A DNA stretch of 58,189 nt, from the NCBI RefSeq assembly GCF_000310145.2, contig NZ_AMXA01000024.1, forward strand, positions 1 to 58,189, given 5' to 3'. The notes under the pieces were generated by a model. The model worked only from the letters and a program-made list of their open reading frames with translations. It was not told the origin of the DNA and did no database searches. Shown here piece after piece: positions 8,710 through 18,062 of the stretch (position 1 is the stretch's first letter; each line of letters starts with the position of its first letter). This stretch comes from Thauera sp. 28. GTDB taxonomy: Bacteria; Pseudomonadota; Gammaproteobacteria; Burkholderiales; Rhodocyclaceae. The position numbers and the translations under genes are program-made.

Positions 8710-9587
8710 TTGATCACCTCCACCTGGGTCAGCACCCGCTGCAGATATTGTCCATAGCCGGTCTTGCTCAGGGCCTGGGCGTGCGCCGCGAGCTGCTTGG
8801 CCGTCAGCCAGCCCTGGTGGTAGGCGATCTCTTCCAGGCAGGCCACCTTAAGCCCCTGGCGCGCCTCGATGGTCTGCACGAAGTGGCTCGCCTCCATCAG
8901 CGAGTCGTGCGTGCCGGTGTCCAGCCAGGCGAAGCCGCGCCCGAGCAGGCTCACGTGCAGGTCGCCGCGCTGCAGGTAGGCGTTATTGACGTCGGTAATC
9001 TCCAGTTCGCCGCGCGGCGAGGGCTTCACCTGCTTGGCGATCTCCACCACCGAGTTGTCGTAGAAGTACAGCCCGGTCACCGCATAGCTCGACTTCGGCG
9101 CCTTCGGCTTCTCCTCGATCGAGACCGCTTTGCCGGCCGCATCGAACTCCACCACGCCGAAACGCTCGGGGTCGGAGACGTGATAGCCGAACACCGTTGC
9201 TCCGCGCTCGCGCGAAGCGGCTTCGCGCAGCATGGCGCTGAAGCCGTAGCCATAGAAGATGTTGTCGCCGAGGATCAGGCAAACGCTGCTGTCGCCGATG
9301 AAGTCCTCGCCGATCAGGAAGGCCTGCGCCAGGCCATCCGGCGAGGGCTGCTCGGCGTAGCTCAGCGCGATGCCGAAATCCGACCCATCACCCAGCAGCT
9401 TGCGGAAATTGGGCAGGTCGTCGGGCGTCGAAATCACCAGGATCTCGCGTATGCCCGCCAGCATCAGCACCGACAGCGGGTAGTAGATCATCGGCTTGTC
9501 GTAGATCGGCAGCAGTTGTTTGGAAACGCCGCGCGTAATCGGATGCAGCCGGGTGCCGGAACCCCCGGCGAGGATGATGCCTTTCAT
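8706..9587 (-). CDS. rfbA: glucose-1-phosphate thymidylyltransferase
   Basis: 293 residues; makes dTDP-glucose from Glc-1-P and dTTP. N-terminal nucleotidyltransferase signature [15 protein letters not shown], then [18 protein letters not shown] and [11 protein letters not shown]-terminal LDTGTHDSL. The start at 9587 gives the canonical [10 protein letters not shown]-terminus and a 4-base overlap with rfbB; a longer frame to 9713 only reads the rfbB tail in another frame. Confidence 0.96.
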   Translation of the reverse strand: MKGIILAGGSGTRLHPITRGVSKQLLPIYDKPMIYYPLSVLMLAGIREILVISTPDDLPNFRKLLGDGSDFGIALSYAEQPSPDGLAQAFLIGEDFIGDSSVCLILGDNIFYGYGFSAMLREAASRERGATVFGYHVSDPERFGVVEFDAAGKAVSIEEKPKAPKSSYAVTGLYFYDNSVVEIAKQVKPSPRGELEITDVNNAYLQRGDLHVSLLGRGFAWLDTGTHDSLMEASHFVQTIEARQGLKVACLEEIAYHQGWLTAKQLAAHAQALSKTGYGQYLQRVLTQVEVIK

Positions 9588-10663
9588 GCCTTCTCTCCCA
9601 AACGGGCCAACTGGTAGCTGCCGTCGAGGACGCGCTCCCACCACTGACGATTGTCCAGATACCACCGCACCGTCTTGCAAATGCCGCTCTCGAAGGTCTC
9701 CTGCGGCTTCCACCCCAGCTCGCGCTCGATCTTCGACGCATCGATCGCATACCGCCGATCATGCCCCGGCCGATCCTTCACAAACGTGATCAACTCCCTG
9801 TAAGAGCGGCGCAAGCCGCGATCAACGCCAGCAAGGGGCGCCATCTCATCCAGCAATTCACAAATCGTCTCCACCACCTCGAGATTCCGCTTCTCGTTGT
9901 GCCCCCCGATGTTGTAGGTCTCCCCAACCTTCCCCCGCGTCACCACCTCGACCAGCGCCCGCGCGTGGTCCTCCACATAGAGCCAATCCCGAATCTGCGA
10001 TCCATCGCCATACACCGGCAGCGGCTTGCCCGCCAGCGCGTTGAGGATCATGTGCGGGATGAGCTTCTCGGGGAAATGGAAGGGCCCGTAGTTGTTCGAA
10101 CAGTTGGTCACCAGCGTCGGCAGCCCGTAGGTCCGCTGCCACGCCCGCACCAGATGATCGGAGCTGGCCTTGGATGTGGAGTACGGCGAGCTGGGCGCGT
10201 AGGGCGTGGTTTCGGTGAACAGGTCGCCCGTGCCTTCCAGGTCGCCATACACCTCATCGGTGGAGATGTGGTGGAAGCGAAACGCGGCTTTCGCGTCATC
10301 AGCGAGGCCATTCCAGTACCGCCGCGCGGCCTCGAGCAAGGTGTAGGTGCCGACCATGTTGGTCTGGATGAACTCGGCCGGTCCGTCGATCGAGCGATCG
10401 ACGTGGGACTCGGCGGCGAGGTGCATCACCGCAGTAGGGCGGAATGCGGCGAAGACCTCGTCCAAGGCCGCAGCGTTGCAGATATCGACCTCGTAAAAGC
10501 GGTAGCGCGACGAGTTGGCGATCGAGGTAAGCGATTCGAGATTGCCGGCATAGGTGAGCTTGTCGAGGTTCGCGACGTGGTGCGTCGTGCTCTCTATCAA
10601 GTGCCGAACCACGGCCGAGCCGATGAAGCCGGCCCCGCCGGTAACGAGGATGCGATGAGTCAT
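9584..10663 (-). CDS. rfbB: dTDP-glucose 4,6-dehydratase, with REP-encoded insertion
   Basis: 359-residue extended SDR producing dTDP-4-keto-6-deoxyglucose. Rossmann motif [11 protein letters not shown] (about 8-18), [23 protein letters not shown], active-site [10 protein letters not shown] and [12 protein letters not shown] are all present. Between DEMAP and SYRELITF, where the E. coli enzyme has only a few residues, about ten extra residues ([10 protein letters not shown], about 279-288) are encoded by a REP-like hairpin. It should still fold, since this is a surface-loop region. First of three coupled genes; no rfbD is present. Confidence 0.95.
   Translation of the reverse strand: MTHRILVTGGAGFIGSAVVRHLIESTTHHVANLDKLTYAGNLESLTSIANSSRYRFYEVDICNAAALDEVFAAFRPTAVMHLAAESHVDRSIDGPAEFIQTNMVGTYTLLEAARRYWNGLADDAKAAFRFHHISTDEVYGDLEGTGDLFTETTPYAPSSPYSTSKASSDHLVRAWQRTYGLPTLVTNCSNNYGPFHFPEKLIPHMILNALAGKPLPVYGDGSQIRDWLYVEDHARALVEVVTRGKVGETYNIGGHNEKRNLEVVETICELLDEMAPLAGVDRGLRRSYRELITFVKDRPGHDRRYAIDASKIERELGWKPQETFESGICKTVRWYLDNRQWWERVLDGSYQLARLGEKA
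9800..9823. repeat. REP-like hairpin inside rfbB
   Basis: GTAAGAGCGGCGCAAGCCGC followed by GATC: a GTA(A/G)GAGCG head and a GCGGC/GCCGC stem with a GCAA loop, matching the REP half-units at 47.4-47.7 kb apart from small changes. It lies in the coding region and is translated. Confidence 0.7.
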
Positions 10664-10675
10664 GGGATAGGTCGT

Positions 10676-11788
10676 TCAGTTCTTTGGATACCAGCGGGTG
10701 AGCAATTCCTCGTACTCACTCAACACCTGCTCCCAGGTAAAGCGCTCGTAGAAGCGTGCGCGGCTGGCAGCCTTCATACGCTGCAGGGCTGCATCGTCTG
10801 CTAGCAGGCGATCGAAGAGAGCAGCGCACTCTGCTTCGTCCTTGAAATAGGCTGCTTCCGGCCCCGCCACCCAGCGGTTGAAGTGGTTGTCGTGCGCGAT
10901 CACCGCACAGCCGGCACCCAAGGCCTCAACGAGGGAGGGGTTCGTGCCACCGACCCGGTGGCCGTGCAGGTAGAACCGGCTGTAGAAGCGCAAGGCCTGC
11001 ACCACGGGAGCCTCATAGATTGCGCCGGGGAAGATCACTTCGTCGCTCGCGGCGTCCATCACCTGTTTGTGGAATGCATTGCGCTCGGGAGTGAAGTTAC
11101 CCAGCACCACCAACTTGTGGGCGCGCTGCTTTGAACTGAACGCGCGAACCATCTCGAGGAAGGAGTTTTCGGGCTCGGGGCGGGCGATGATTACCGAGAA
11201 CTCGCCTGGTTCGATGCCGTACGCAGTAAGCAGCCCAGCGTCAGCGGAGAGAACCTCGTCGCCCCCATAAGGAATCATCGTGATCTTGTCTGCACGGACC
11301 CGCGTGGCAAGGTGGTCCTTGATGCGCGGGTGATCGGCGACGAGATGGTTGCCGATCCAACAGCCAGCGCGTTCGTTGAGCCAGAACCATGTCTTGGCAA
11401 TCAGGCCCCACTTGTCGCGGCGCCATTCGATGCCGTCCATGTTGATGACGTTGACTTGCCCCTTTGCGCGTTGAAGCAAATTGAAGACCGCCGTGTTGTA
11501 GCCCAGCGTAAGGAACAGCCCTTCCTGCGTCATTGCATGCCGTGTTGCGGCCCAATCGAAAATCACCGTACCCGCAGCGCCCCGACGTTTAACCGGGATG
11601 TGAATCCGTCGCACCCCCTGCCAGTCACTCTCCCAGGGCACGCCGGGACCATCCTCCTGGCAGTAAACCGTGATAGACCAGCCGCGCTTCGACAGGTAAA
11701 GAGAAAGCTTCTCGGCAAAAGTTTCGAATCCGCCATGTTGCGCAGGTACGCCGCGAATACCAAGGATATTTAGTGTGTATGTCGTCAA
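10676..11788 (-). CDS. DUF1972/GT4 glycosyltransferase (Cps2T/rhamnosyltransferase-like)
   Basis: 370 residues. N-terminal DUF1972 block ILGIRGVPAQHGGFETFAE, with NMDGIEWRRDKW and MIPYGGDE, then a GT4-type C-terminal domain with HRVGGTNPSLVEALGAG, the donor-binding E-x7-E-like region. Proteins of this architecture transfer rhamnose or related dTDP-sugars in capsule and O-antigen pathways, which fits the adjacent rfbBAC genes; specificity is inferred. Cytoplasmic, acting on lipid-linked intermediates. Overlaps the next upstream gene by 4 bases. Confidence 0.85.
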   Translation of the reverse strand: MTTYTLNILGIRGVPAQHGGFETFAEKLSLYLSKRGWSITVYCQEDGPGVPWESDWQGVRRIHIPVKRRGAAGTVIFDWAATRHAMTQEGLFLTLGYNTAVFNLLQRAKGQVNVINMDGIEWRRDKWGLIAKTWFWLNERAGCWIGNHLVADHPRIKDHLATRVRADKITMIPYGGDEVLSADAGLLTAYGIEPGEFSVIIARPEPENSFLEMVRAFSSKQRAHKLVVLGNFTPERNAFHKQVMDAASDEVIFPGAIYEAPVVQALRFYSRFYLHGHRVGGTNPSLVEALGAGCAVIAHDNHFNRWVAGPEAAYFKDEAECAALFDRLLADDAALQRMKAASRARFYERFTWEQVLSEYEELLTRWYPKN

Positions 11789-12867
11789 TGGCCTATAACC
11801 TCAACCAACTTCGCATGTAGCTCCGCGCCCACTTTCTTTCGTTCATATTGCTGTGCCGTCGCCAGTGCAGCTGAGCGCATTGCGCACATTTCCTCAATGC
11901 TCAACTGTGAGAAAGCCATGATTCTTTGGGCGAGCGCACTAGAGTCTCCGGGGGGAAAAAGATAGCCGTTTATGCCGTCCCGCATGTAGCTTTGGATGCC
12001 CCCTATGTCCGAGCAAATCGCTGGGGTGCCGCTGGCAAGCGCTTCAATGCCTACAAGTCCGAGAGATTCAGGGAGCAGGGTTGGAAATACGAATACGTCG
12101 AGCGATGAATAAAAATCAGGCAGACGCCGTTGAGGCATTGCTCCAACGTGAGCCGCCACACCTTCAAGACCCAAATCCCTAATTCGCTTTGTCAAAGTCG
12201 CGATCTCGGAGCCTTCGCCTACGAGGGCAACCTCTAGCTCCAACGAAGGACTCTGCTTACGCAAAATCGCAACAGCATCCAACAGCACATCCCAACCCTT
12301 CCCTGAATCGATTCGCGAGACGAAGCCGACTCTTAGAGGGCTGCTATGAAAACGTTCCCGTATTGGCTCATTGGGCTTAAAAACCTCGAGATCCACTCCA
12401 GCCGACGGTGAAACGAAAATCTCGTTTTTCGGGAAAAGGTCCTTAGCAATGGACTGGAAATAGCTAGAAGGCACAACGATAAGTCTCGCCTTCTCGATGG
12501 TAGGTCTGACCAGTCTGAAAATAAGCTTCTCGCTCTTCCTTGCGGGGAGAAGATCTTCGCCGTGAGCATTACAGACCAGGACTGTACGCTTTAATCCCAT
12601 TAATGCCCCCACCGGTAGCATGGAGTGCGCTACGTAGTGCACGTAAATGCAGTCATAACGCCTTGTGAATCCTTTCACCAAAACCGCCGCGCCAAAAGTC
12701 AAGTACTTTAGTAACTTGTTGAGCTTGCCCTTTCCTCTCCCTCGAATGACCGCCAGATCAATCTGCGCACCCTGAACGCCGAGTGCGTCAACAAAGTTCT
12801 TGACGAAAACGCCGAAGCCAGGGTTTTCATGCGTCGGGTACATATTGGAGATAACGAGAACCTTCAT
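11785..12867 (-). CDS. GT4 family glycosyltransferase
   Basis: 360 residues from MKVLVISNMYPTHENPGFG, a typical GT-B N-terminus. The donor domain shows VGFVSRIDSGKGWDVLLDA and FPTLLPESLGLVGIEALASG with the conserved E-x7-E. The ATG at 12867 is chosen over an upstream in-frame start because of this N-terminus and the 4-base overlap with the polymerase gene. Base composition begins to fall here compared with rfbA/B. Donor and acceptor unknown. Confidence 0.88.
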   Translation of the reverse strand: MKVLVISNMYPTHENPGFGVFVKNFVDALGVQGAQIDLAVIRGRGKGKLNKLLKYLTFGAAVLVKGFTRRYDCIYVHYVAHSMLPVGALMGLKRTVLVCNAHGEDLLPARKSEKLIFRLVRPTIEKARLIVVPSSYFQSIAKDLFPKNEIFVSPSAGVDLEVFKPNEPIRERFHSSPLRVGFVSRIDSGKGWDVLLDAVAILRKQSPSLELEVALVGEGSEIATLTKRIRDLGLEGVAAHVGAMPQRRLPDFYSSLDVFVFPTLLPESLGLVGIEALASGTPAICSDIGGIQSYMRDGINGYLFPPGDSSALAQRIMAFSQLSIEEMCAMRSAALATAQQYERKKVGAELHAKLVEVIGH

Positions 12868-14141
12868 GCCAGACCCAATCTTCTGTACGGTGAGGCGCAA
12901 AGGCCCGCATAGCATGCAAAGAAGAATACTGGGAAGCCCATGAGATATAAGTGTCCTGTCAGAGCTCCGGTTGAAAAGAACAATATGACTAAAATTCTGC
13001 GCAGCATGTAAAGACGATTAGATATCTCGTTGCGCTCAGAATAAATTGACAACGCGATATAAAATGTAATGAACAGGCCAAGGATTCCATAAGACATGAA
13101 AATGTCGACTGGATCCATCTCGGAATAAGAAAACGTACCGCTGCCCCGCGCTATGCCGTAGATTGATCCGTAGTTTGAGTACCCGAGTCCGAAAAGTGTC
13201 TCAAGTAAACCGTAGTTTGTGCGGTAGATATCAGCTGCGATCGAAAGAAGTTTGTCGCGCTCACTAACTAAAGCGGAGAACGGATCAAGATAGGAAAGTT
13301 TTAGGAGCAATTTAGATGATCCAGAGCTGTATTCAGTAAGGATGTAAATCACTAAGGCAAAAAATTTATCGATCAAAGTCTCAGCTATATTCGTGCTGGC
13401 AAGGGCAATCAATATGGCGCAGAGAATGAGCAGAATTGTAGTGCGCGCAATAGCTCCACGACTTAGGAAGAAATACGCGGTAAGGCTGATCGAAAATAGA
13501 GCAATAAACGACTTGTTTCCGATCACAAGAAATGTTAGTAAAGTTAAGAGGGTGTAGATTGCTTTGCGAGTGTTATTCTGGTTGGTCGCCAGCAGAATTA
13601 AAAAGCTGGAGAAGAAAACAAAGCTCAATTCATTGAGAGATGGGTAAAAGAATTTATATCCAGACGAGTGGTCTGCATATGTATAAAGGCCCCTGCCTGA
13701 AAGATTGCCAGCTAGAATTGTAATGCATACAGTCCACCAAACTATTAAGGCTATCCTCTTGAGTGTCGGCTCACGGTTCTCGTATGGGATCGCTCTGCAA
13801 AAGTTGTAGAGCAGGTAACCTAATACTATGGATCGGAGGAGTGCGAAGATATCGTATCGAACGGCATCGTTCAGCGAGCCGGAAATAACGATATATGTCA
13901 AAGTATGTAGCGAAACGACTACGATGAAAATGTTGCTCGTGTTGAGTAAATTTCGCCGATAGTTGGGTGCCACGAATGAGATGGCCGTCATCGCGAAAAT
14001 GAACGCAATAGCAATGAGATTCGTCCCGGCTTTCGATAGATCGCCACCAAATAGATAGCCCTGGACGGGTTCAACAGCAAACAGGAGGCAAGCCATGCCC
14101 ACCAAAACAAGATCAGGGCGGAGCCTCAGGTAGTCCTTCAT
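12864..14141 (-). CDS. O-antigen polymerase, Wzy-like membrane protein
   Basis: 425 residues, almost entirely hydrophobic with about 10-12 membrane segments and one larger periplasmic loop (about 250-345, SSGSSKLLLKLSYLDPFSAL then the GLGYSNYGS region), typical of Wzy polymerases that share little sequence. Conspicuously AT-rich against the surrounding DNA, the usual sign of transferred O-antigen genes. Assigned by topology and by its neighbours (Wzx, glycosyltransferases, Wzz in the same locus). The C-terminal SPYRRLGLA is encoded in the overlap with the next gene. Confidence 0.75.
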   Translation of the reverse strand: MKDYLRLRPDLVLVGMACLLFAVEPVQGYLFGGDLSKAGTNLIAIAFIFAMTAISFVAPNYRRNLLNTSNIFIVVVSLHTLTYIVISGSLNDAVRYDIFALLRSIVLGYLLYNFCRAIPYENREPTLKRIALIVWWTVCITILAGNLSGRGLYTYADHSSGYKFFYPSLNELSFVFFSSFLILLATNQNNTRKAIYTLLTLLTFLVIGNKSFIALFSISLTAYFFLSRGAIARTTILLILCAILIALASTNIAETLIDKFFALVIYILTEYSSGSSKLLLKLSYLDPFSALVSERDKLLSIAADIYRTNYGLLETLFGLGYSNYGSIYGIARGSGTFSYSEMDPVDIFMSYGILGLFITFYIALSIYSERNEISNRLYMLRRILVILFFSTGALTGHLYLMGFPVFFFACYAGLCASPYRRLGLA

Positions 14142-14162
14142 ATCATGCCATTCAAATATATT

Positions 14163-15545
14163 TTAGAATATTCTGAGTAATTTGCGAATCGTAGCTTTTA
14201 TTGCGCTTATTACAGTTCGTGTTTCGCGATAGTACTCGGAAATGCTGCCTTGCATTTCATTATAGAAAACATCAAGGTTGCCGCTTTTTTTTGCGAGTAA
14301 AAATGCAGCATGGCTTTTCTGTGAAATATAGTGCCTATTTGTATAGGTATTATCTCTATTCGTTTTGCTTGTGTATCTGGAAAGTCTCGCAGTGCTTTTA
14401 GGCGGAGTCACTAAGTTCTTGCTCTCGTACAGTCTAATCCGACTGAGAAGGCCTTCGTGCCTATGTCTAAAATTTCCACCTTGGGTTGCGTAGATGAGGC
14501 TTTTTTCCTCGCTGGATAGTGTTATCTCTCCAGAGTCACTGCCGTCAATTAATATCCTCTCAAGCTCAGCGCTTCGAGTAATAACGAGATTTGTTCCGCG
14601 ATAGTCCCTGGCGTACTTCCGATGCCACGCATCTCCGAAAATAATGTCTGCAGCTTCGCCAGTCACGTCATCACAGAAATCACATGCCTTTGGCTTGAAG
14701 AGACCAAGTCCCCAATCCATCCACTTCAACCTGTCTACGCGCTGCTCATGCGCGCCGTCCGCGCTGATTGCTCTGTAGAAATAACGCGAGGCATCGCTGG
14801 TAGGCCTTTTGACTCTATAGTCGAGAGAGTCAAGCTTTGTTGGATGCACGCCCATTTGCCAGCCAACAAATTCGGTGAATGCGTGAGATTTCTGATGTCC
14901 GCAAAAAATTGCAGCTGTGTAAATAATGCGATCGTTTAAGTGCGGAATTCTCTTGCAAAGCAGCTTTATGGCCTTGACGCCGCACGGAATGCCGACATAA
15001 ATAAGGCGTTCGTCCTCGTGAGATGCGAGGATCTCGGATATCACTGAGTCGTGCGAGACCATGTGGTACTTAGACTTCCTGCTGCCCTCAAGGTCAAGCG
15101 GGTTTCGGGCGATTCTGTATTCAAGGCGTCCATTCTTGCCTGGAGCAGGATGAACAACAATTGCACCAGTAATTAACTTTCGCTTAAAAAGTTGCTCTAA
15201 TAAATAGGTGGCTAAGCCGCCGGAGCTACTTTCAAGTCTCGATTTTTCGCTAGTTACATAGCCCGCAAAAACATTTCTGAAGAAGCCAATCTCTGGGTCG
15301 AAATGATTCGAGTCGGCTTCGTAGTGGTTGTTGAAGTAGTCTTCGTTATGGGTGTCGTTAAGAAAAGGGCAGACATCGGCGCTATCGTCGTAGGGTGGCT
15401 GTTGATGCTCTTCGGCCTGCAAGAGGCCTTGTGCGGTCTCGACGATTGAAAACCGCTTCGGTTCGTATGCGGCACAATTGCCGCAGCCGATGCACAGCCC
15501 TTCACTGATTAACTCGGTAATCCCCAGTTTTGGCGTGCTGTTCAT
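14163..15545 (-). CDS. FrhB-like iron-sulfur protein (F420 hydrogenase beta-subunit family) of polysaccharide locus
   Basis: 460 residues. N-terminal ferredoxin-like CIGCGNCAAYEP (about 18-29) followed by a CPF segment; central SSGGLATYLLEQL and YVGIPCGVKAI; then KACDFCDDVTGEAADIIFGDAW, all typical of the FrhB N- and C-terminal Pfam regions. In surface-polysaccharide clusters this family often accompanies pyruvyl transferases, with an unproven role in redox modification or ketal formation. AT-rich. A methanogen-type F420 role is very unlikely here. Confidence 0.85.
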   Translation of the reverse strand: MNSTPKLGITELISEGLCIGCGNCAAYEPKRFSIVETAQGLLQAEEHQQPPYDDSADVCPFLNDTHNEDYFNNHYEADSNHFDPEIGFFRNVFAGYVTSEKSRLESSSGGLATYLLEQLFKRKLITGAIVVHPAPGKNGRLEYRIARNPLDLEGSRKSKYHMVSHDSVISEILASHEDERLIYVGIPCGVKAIKLLCKRIPHLNDRIIYTAAIFCGHQKSHAFTEFVGWQMGVHPTKLDSLDYRVKRPTSDASRYFYRAISADGAHEQRVDRLKWMDWGLGLFKPKACDFCDDVTGEAADIIFGDAWHRKYARDYRGTNLVITRSAELERILIDGSDSGEITLSSEEKSLIYATQGGNFRHRHEGLLSRIRLYESKNLVTPPKSTARLSRYTSKTNRDNTYTNRHYISQKSHAAFLLAKKSGNLDVFYNEMQGSISEYYRETRTVISAIKATIRKLLRIF

Positions 15546-15555
15546 AAGGTGTATT

Positions 15556-16767
15556 TCACTTTTGTTTTATGAGCTTTTCGTGGAGGGGTTTGGCTGAGGA
15601 GAGAACATAAGCGAGAAAATATGTGGTCTCCAGGGAGAAAACAAGCCAGCCAATTGTTACGTAAGATGGTTCGTTGAGAGCCGGAACGGCTACAAGCATA
15701 GTCAGTAGTATGAGGAATTGGACCTTGGTTTTACGGATTATGAGGTCACCGAAGCTCAGGATCATCATGCTTAGCCATGCGCTCAATATTCGAATGGAAA
15801 CTGCGCATGTGGTTATAAGCAAGAAGTTTTGAAGGTCCGCGTACTCGGGCCAAAGACGTTCGCTGAAGTAAAGGGTTGTAAGGGTTAGCCCACAATAAAC
15901 TAGGATGCTTGCAGTGACGGTAGCAGCTAATGACCGTACAAGAAGTGGCCGGGCGTTAAGCTGTTGGGACTGGGCTGAGCAGTATCTTGGCCAGTAGTGG
16001 TGGTTGATGACTATGTTGATGAGAATGTTTGCGCCGGACCAGTAGATAAAATAAATGCCTAAATAGGCGGCGTACTCCTTGCCGTGGAAGTAAGCAACGA
16101 GCGGAATTATTCCGAGGCTATAGGCGGTGCCAAGGTTTGATGATAGCCAGAATGAAAAAAGGCGTTTTCTTTCTTTCTTTTCTAGTTCTTTATAGAAGTT
16201 TAGGCTAATTACAGGTCCGCCTCGCTTTGAGTCTATAAGGTGTTTCAAGATTAGCGGTATAGATAGGGCGCTGAGTGCTGCGAGCGTAAAAAAAAGTGCG
16301 TAGTTGCGGTTGTTTGGACTTAGGTCTGTAAAGAACAAAACAACTGCAATGACCGCCGCACAGATTTTGATGAAAGATTGAATGGACTGAAAGATGGCTG
16401 CGCCGGGTCCATTTTTCTTTATCTGGCAAGCCATAACCCCCTGCACCGAAAGAGTGCTGGCCACGAGCATCGTGACGAGGGCGAAGTACGGAAGAGACAT
16501 ATTTTGCAGAAATAATGCTAATCCGATCGTGCTCGCAATTAGAGATGGGACGACAACTGCGGCATTGGCATGCCTCTCGTAATGAGTCGGGTTTGTTAAT
16601 GAATAGGCGTTAGTGCCTAAGGGAGCGACCAGGGCCAAAATGCTGACGATTGCAAATACGGCGACAAGCTCGCCATATGCGAGCTTGTCGAGAACGGCAG
16701 AGAAAGCGAAGTTCGCTAGAAAGCCGCACAACGATGCAAAAGCGAGGATCAATCCAGTCTTCAGCAC
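15556..16767 (-). CDS. O-antigen flippase, Wzx-like (MOP superfamily)
   Basis: 403 residues with about 12 predicted membrane helices and short loops. N-terminal LILAFASLCGFLANFAFSAV and VAPLGTNAYSLTNP are in the style of polysaccharide exporters. It would translocate undecaprenyl-linked repeat units to the periplasm. It lies between the FrhB-like and pyruvyl-transferase genes in the AT-rich block and is the only flippase candidate in the window. Ten bases separate it from the FrhB-like gene. Confidence 0.8.
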   Translation of the reverse strand: MLKTGLILAFASLCGFLANFAFSAVLDKLAYGELVAVFAIVSILALVAPLGTNAYSLTNPTHYERHANAAVVVPSLIASTIGLALFLQNMSLPYFALVTMLVASTLSVQGVMACQIKKNGPGAAIFQSIQSFIKICAAVIAVVLFFTDLSPNNRNYALFFTLAALSALSIPLILKHLIDSKRGGPVISLNFYKELEKKERKRLFSFWLSSNLGTAYSLGIIPLVAYFHGKEYAAYLGIYFIYWSGANILINIVINHHYWPRYCSAQSQQLNARPLLVRSLAATVTASILVYCGLTLTTLYFSERLWPEYADLQNFLLITTCAVSIRILSAWLSMMILSFGDLIIRKTKVQFLILLTMLVAVPALNEPSYVTIGWLVFSLETTYFLAYVLSSAKPLHEKLIKQK

Positions 16768-16777
16768 GGCGAATTAA

Positions 16778-18031
16778 TCAGCGCTGCTGTTCAAGTAAGG
16801 ATTCGCTCAACGTAATCATAGCGTCTGTTACTTGTTGACGAAGATGATCGTTGCCGTTTTTCAACTGGAAGCGAAGCTCTTCGTTCTCGTTGATAAGGCG
16901 GTTCAATTTTTCGGGTACGGTGTGCAGTTGGTCGAGTTCAACCGTAAAGTCGTCCATTCCTATCAGTGACATGTACGAACGAATTTTGTGCTGCGTGTTG
17001 ATCATTAGGGTGGGGATCCCGGCGCTGGTTGCCAGTATTCCAACGTGCATTCGGGTGCTTAGGAATGCATAGAGGTTTTTCTGTAGTCCTTGGTAAGCGT
17101 CGGGGTGGACGATCTGGTCAGGGAGGATTGATGCGGAGAAGCCCCTTTCTTCAAGGAACTTCTTCGCTTCCAGGCATGTAGCGTAATCAGCGCTTCGTGA
17201 ACCGTGCCTGTAATTGGATGGCATCAGTAATATGTTGAACCTTTCCTTGTCGAGAGCGTTCGCAATGCCGCCGAGAAGTGCAGGAAGGTAGTCATTTTTG
17301 ACACCCATTTCTGCCTTTGGGATATCAGAGACAGTTAGCCCAATCGTCTTCTCTCGGGTTGAGGTAGGTAGGGGTTGCGGCGTCGATTCTTGCGTTGTGG
17401 CAACGTCGGGGCAGAAAACGATGCTCACCGTTTTGTCGGACCAAAGAGCGCGGGCGAGCTCAAAAGATGGGATGTCTCTCGCAAAGATTGTATGCGCGTC
17501 GCCAAGAGTCTTGCGCAGCAGCCACTTTGATGTTGGGCGGAAAACTGGTCCGATACTCTGAGGAAAGACAATGAATTTCTTGCCTTTAACGATAGTTAAG
17601 TAGTATGTCAGCAGACGAAGATACATGTGCGGACGGTAGTGATCATTAATCGTCTCTCCTGAAAGTGACACGCAGATATCGGCCCGGTCTACTGCAGAAA
17701 GGAAGTCCGCGAAACGCTTCGGCCAAGGGGGACGGAGTTTGCTTCGGAATAGGATTGTGTTGAGGTATTCAATAATGAAGAAAGATATAATCGACAAAGC
17801 TTTTTTAAGCTTTTGGATAAAAGTGCCGCCGTAGTCGGTGAAGATATCAGCGCGTACTACGGGAAATCGACCTTCGTTTGTAGGGGCGTCAATGGAAAGT
17901 ATCTCGACATCTTCGCCCAGATATTGCTTACAGAGCTTGTAGGTATTGTCGATGAGCGCGCCGTTCCCAACGTGGAGTGTGCTAAAAGCATCGATCATCA
18001 ATATGGTTGGTTGGTTTTGCGTTTTCTTCAT
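16778..18031 (-). CDS. polysaccharide pyruvyl transferase family protein
   Basis: 417 residues of the CsaB/WcaK family. Visible blocks: HVGNGALIDNTYKL near the N-terminus, DICVSLSGETINDHY, KFIVFPQSIGPV, IFARDIPSFELA, then STRMHVGILATSAGIPTL with the conserved R-x-H-x2-I/L. Family members add pyruvate ketals to sugars or serve as related transferases. AT-rich like its neighbours. First gene of the AT-rich block; the accessory cassette lies just upstream. Confidence 0.85.
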   Translation of the reverse strand: MKKTQNQPTILMIDAFSTLHVGNGALIDNTYKLCKQYLGEDVEILSIDAPTNEGRFPVVRADIFTDYGGTFIQKLKKALSIISFFIIEYLNTILFRSKLRPPWPKRFADFLSAVDRADICVSLSGETINDHYRPHMYLRLLTYYLTIVKGKKFIVFPQSIGPVFRPTSKWLLRKTLGDAHTIFARDIPSFELARALWSDKTVSIVFCPDVATTQESTPQPLPTSTREKTIGLTVSDIPKAEMGVKNDYLPALLGGIANALDKERFNILLMPSNYRHGSRSADYATCLEAKKFLEERGFSASILPDQIVHPDAYQGLQKNLYAFLSTRMHVGILATSAGIPTLMINTQHKIRSYMSLIGMDDFTVELDQLHTVPEKLNRLINENEELRFQLKNGNDHLRQQVTDAMITLSESLLEQQR

Positions 18032-18062
18032 GTTATTGCCTGTGCTTGTGTGCTTGCATCGT

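Noticed and set aside
14163-15545. F420-dependent hydrogenase subunit
   Set aside because: No hydrogenase or F420 genes are near; the family is common in polysaccharide clusters, which fits the context.
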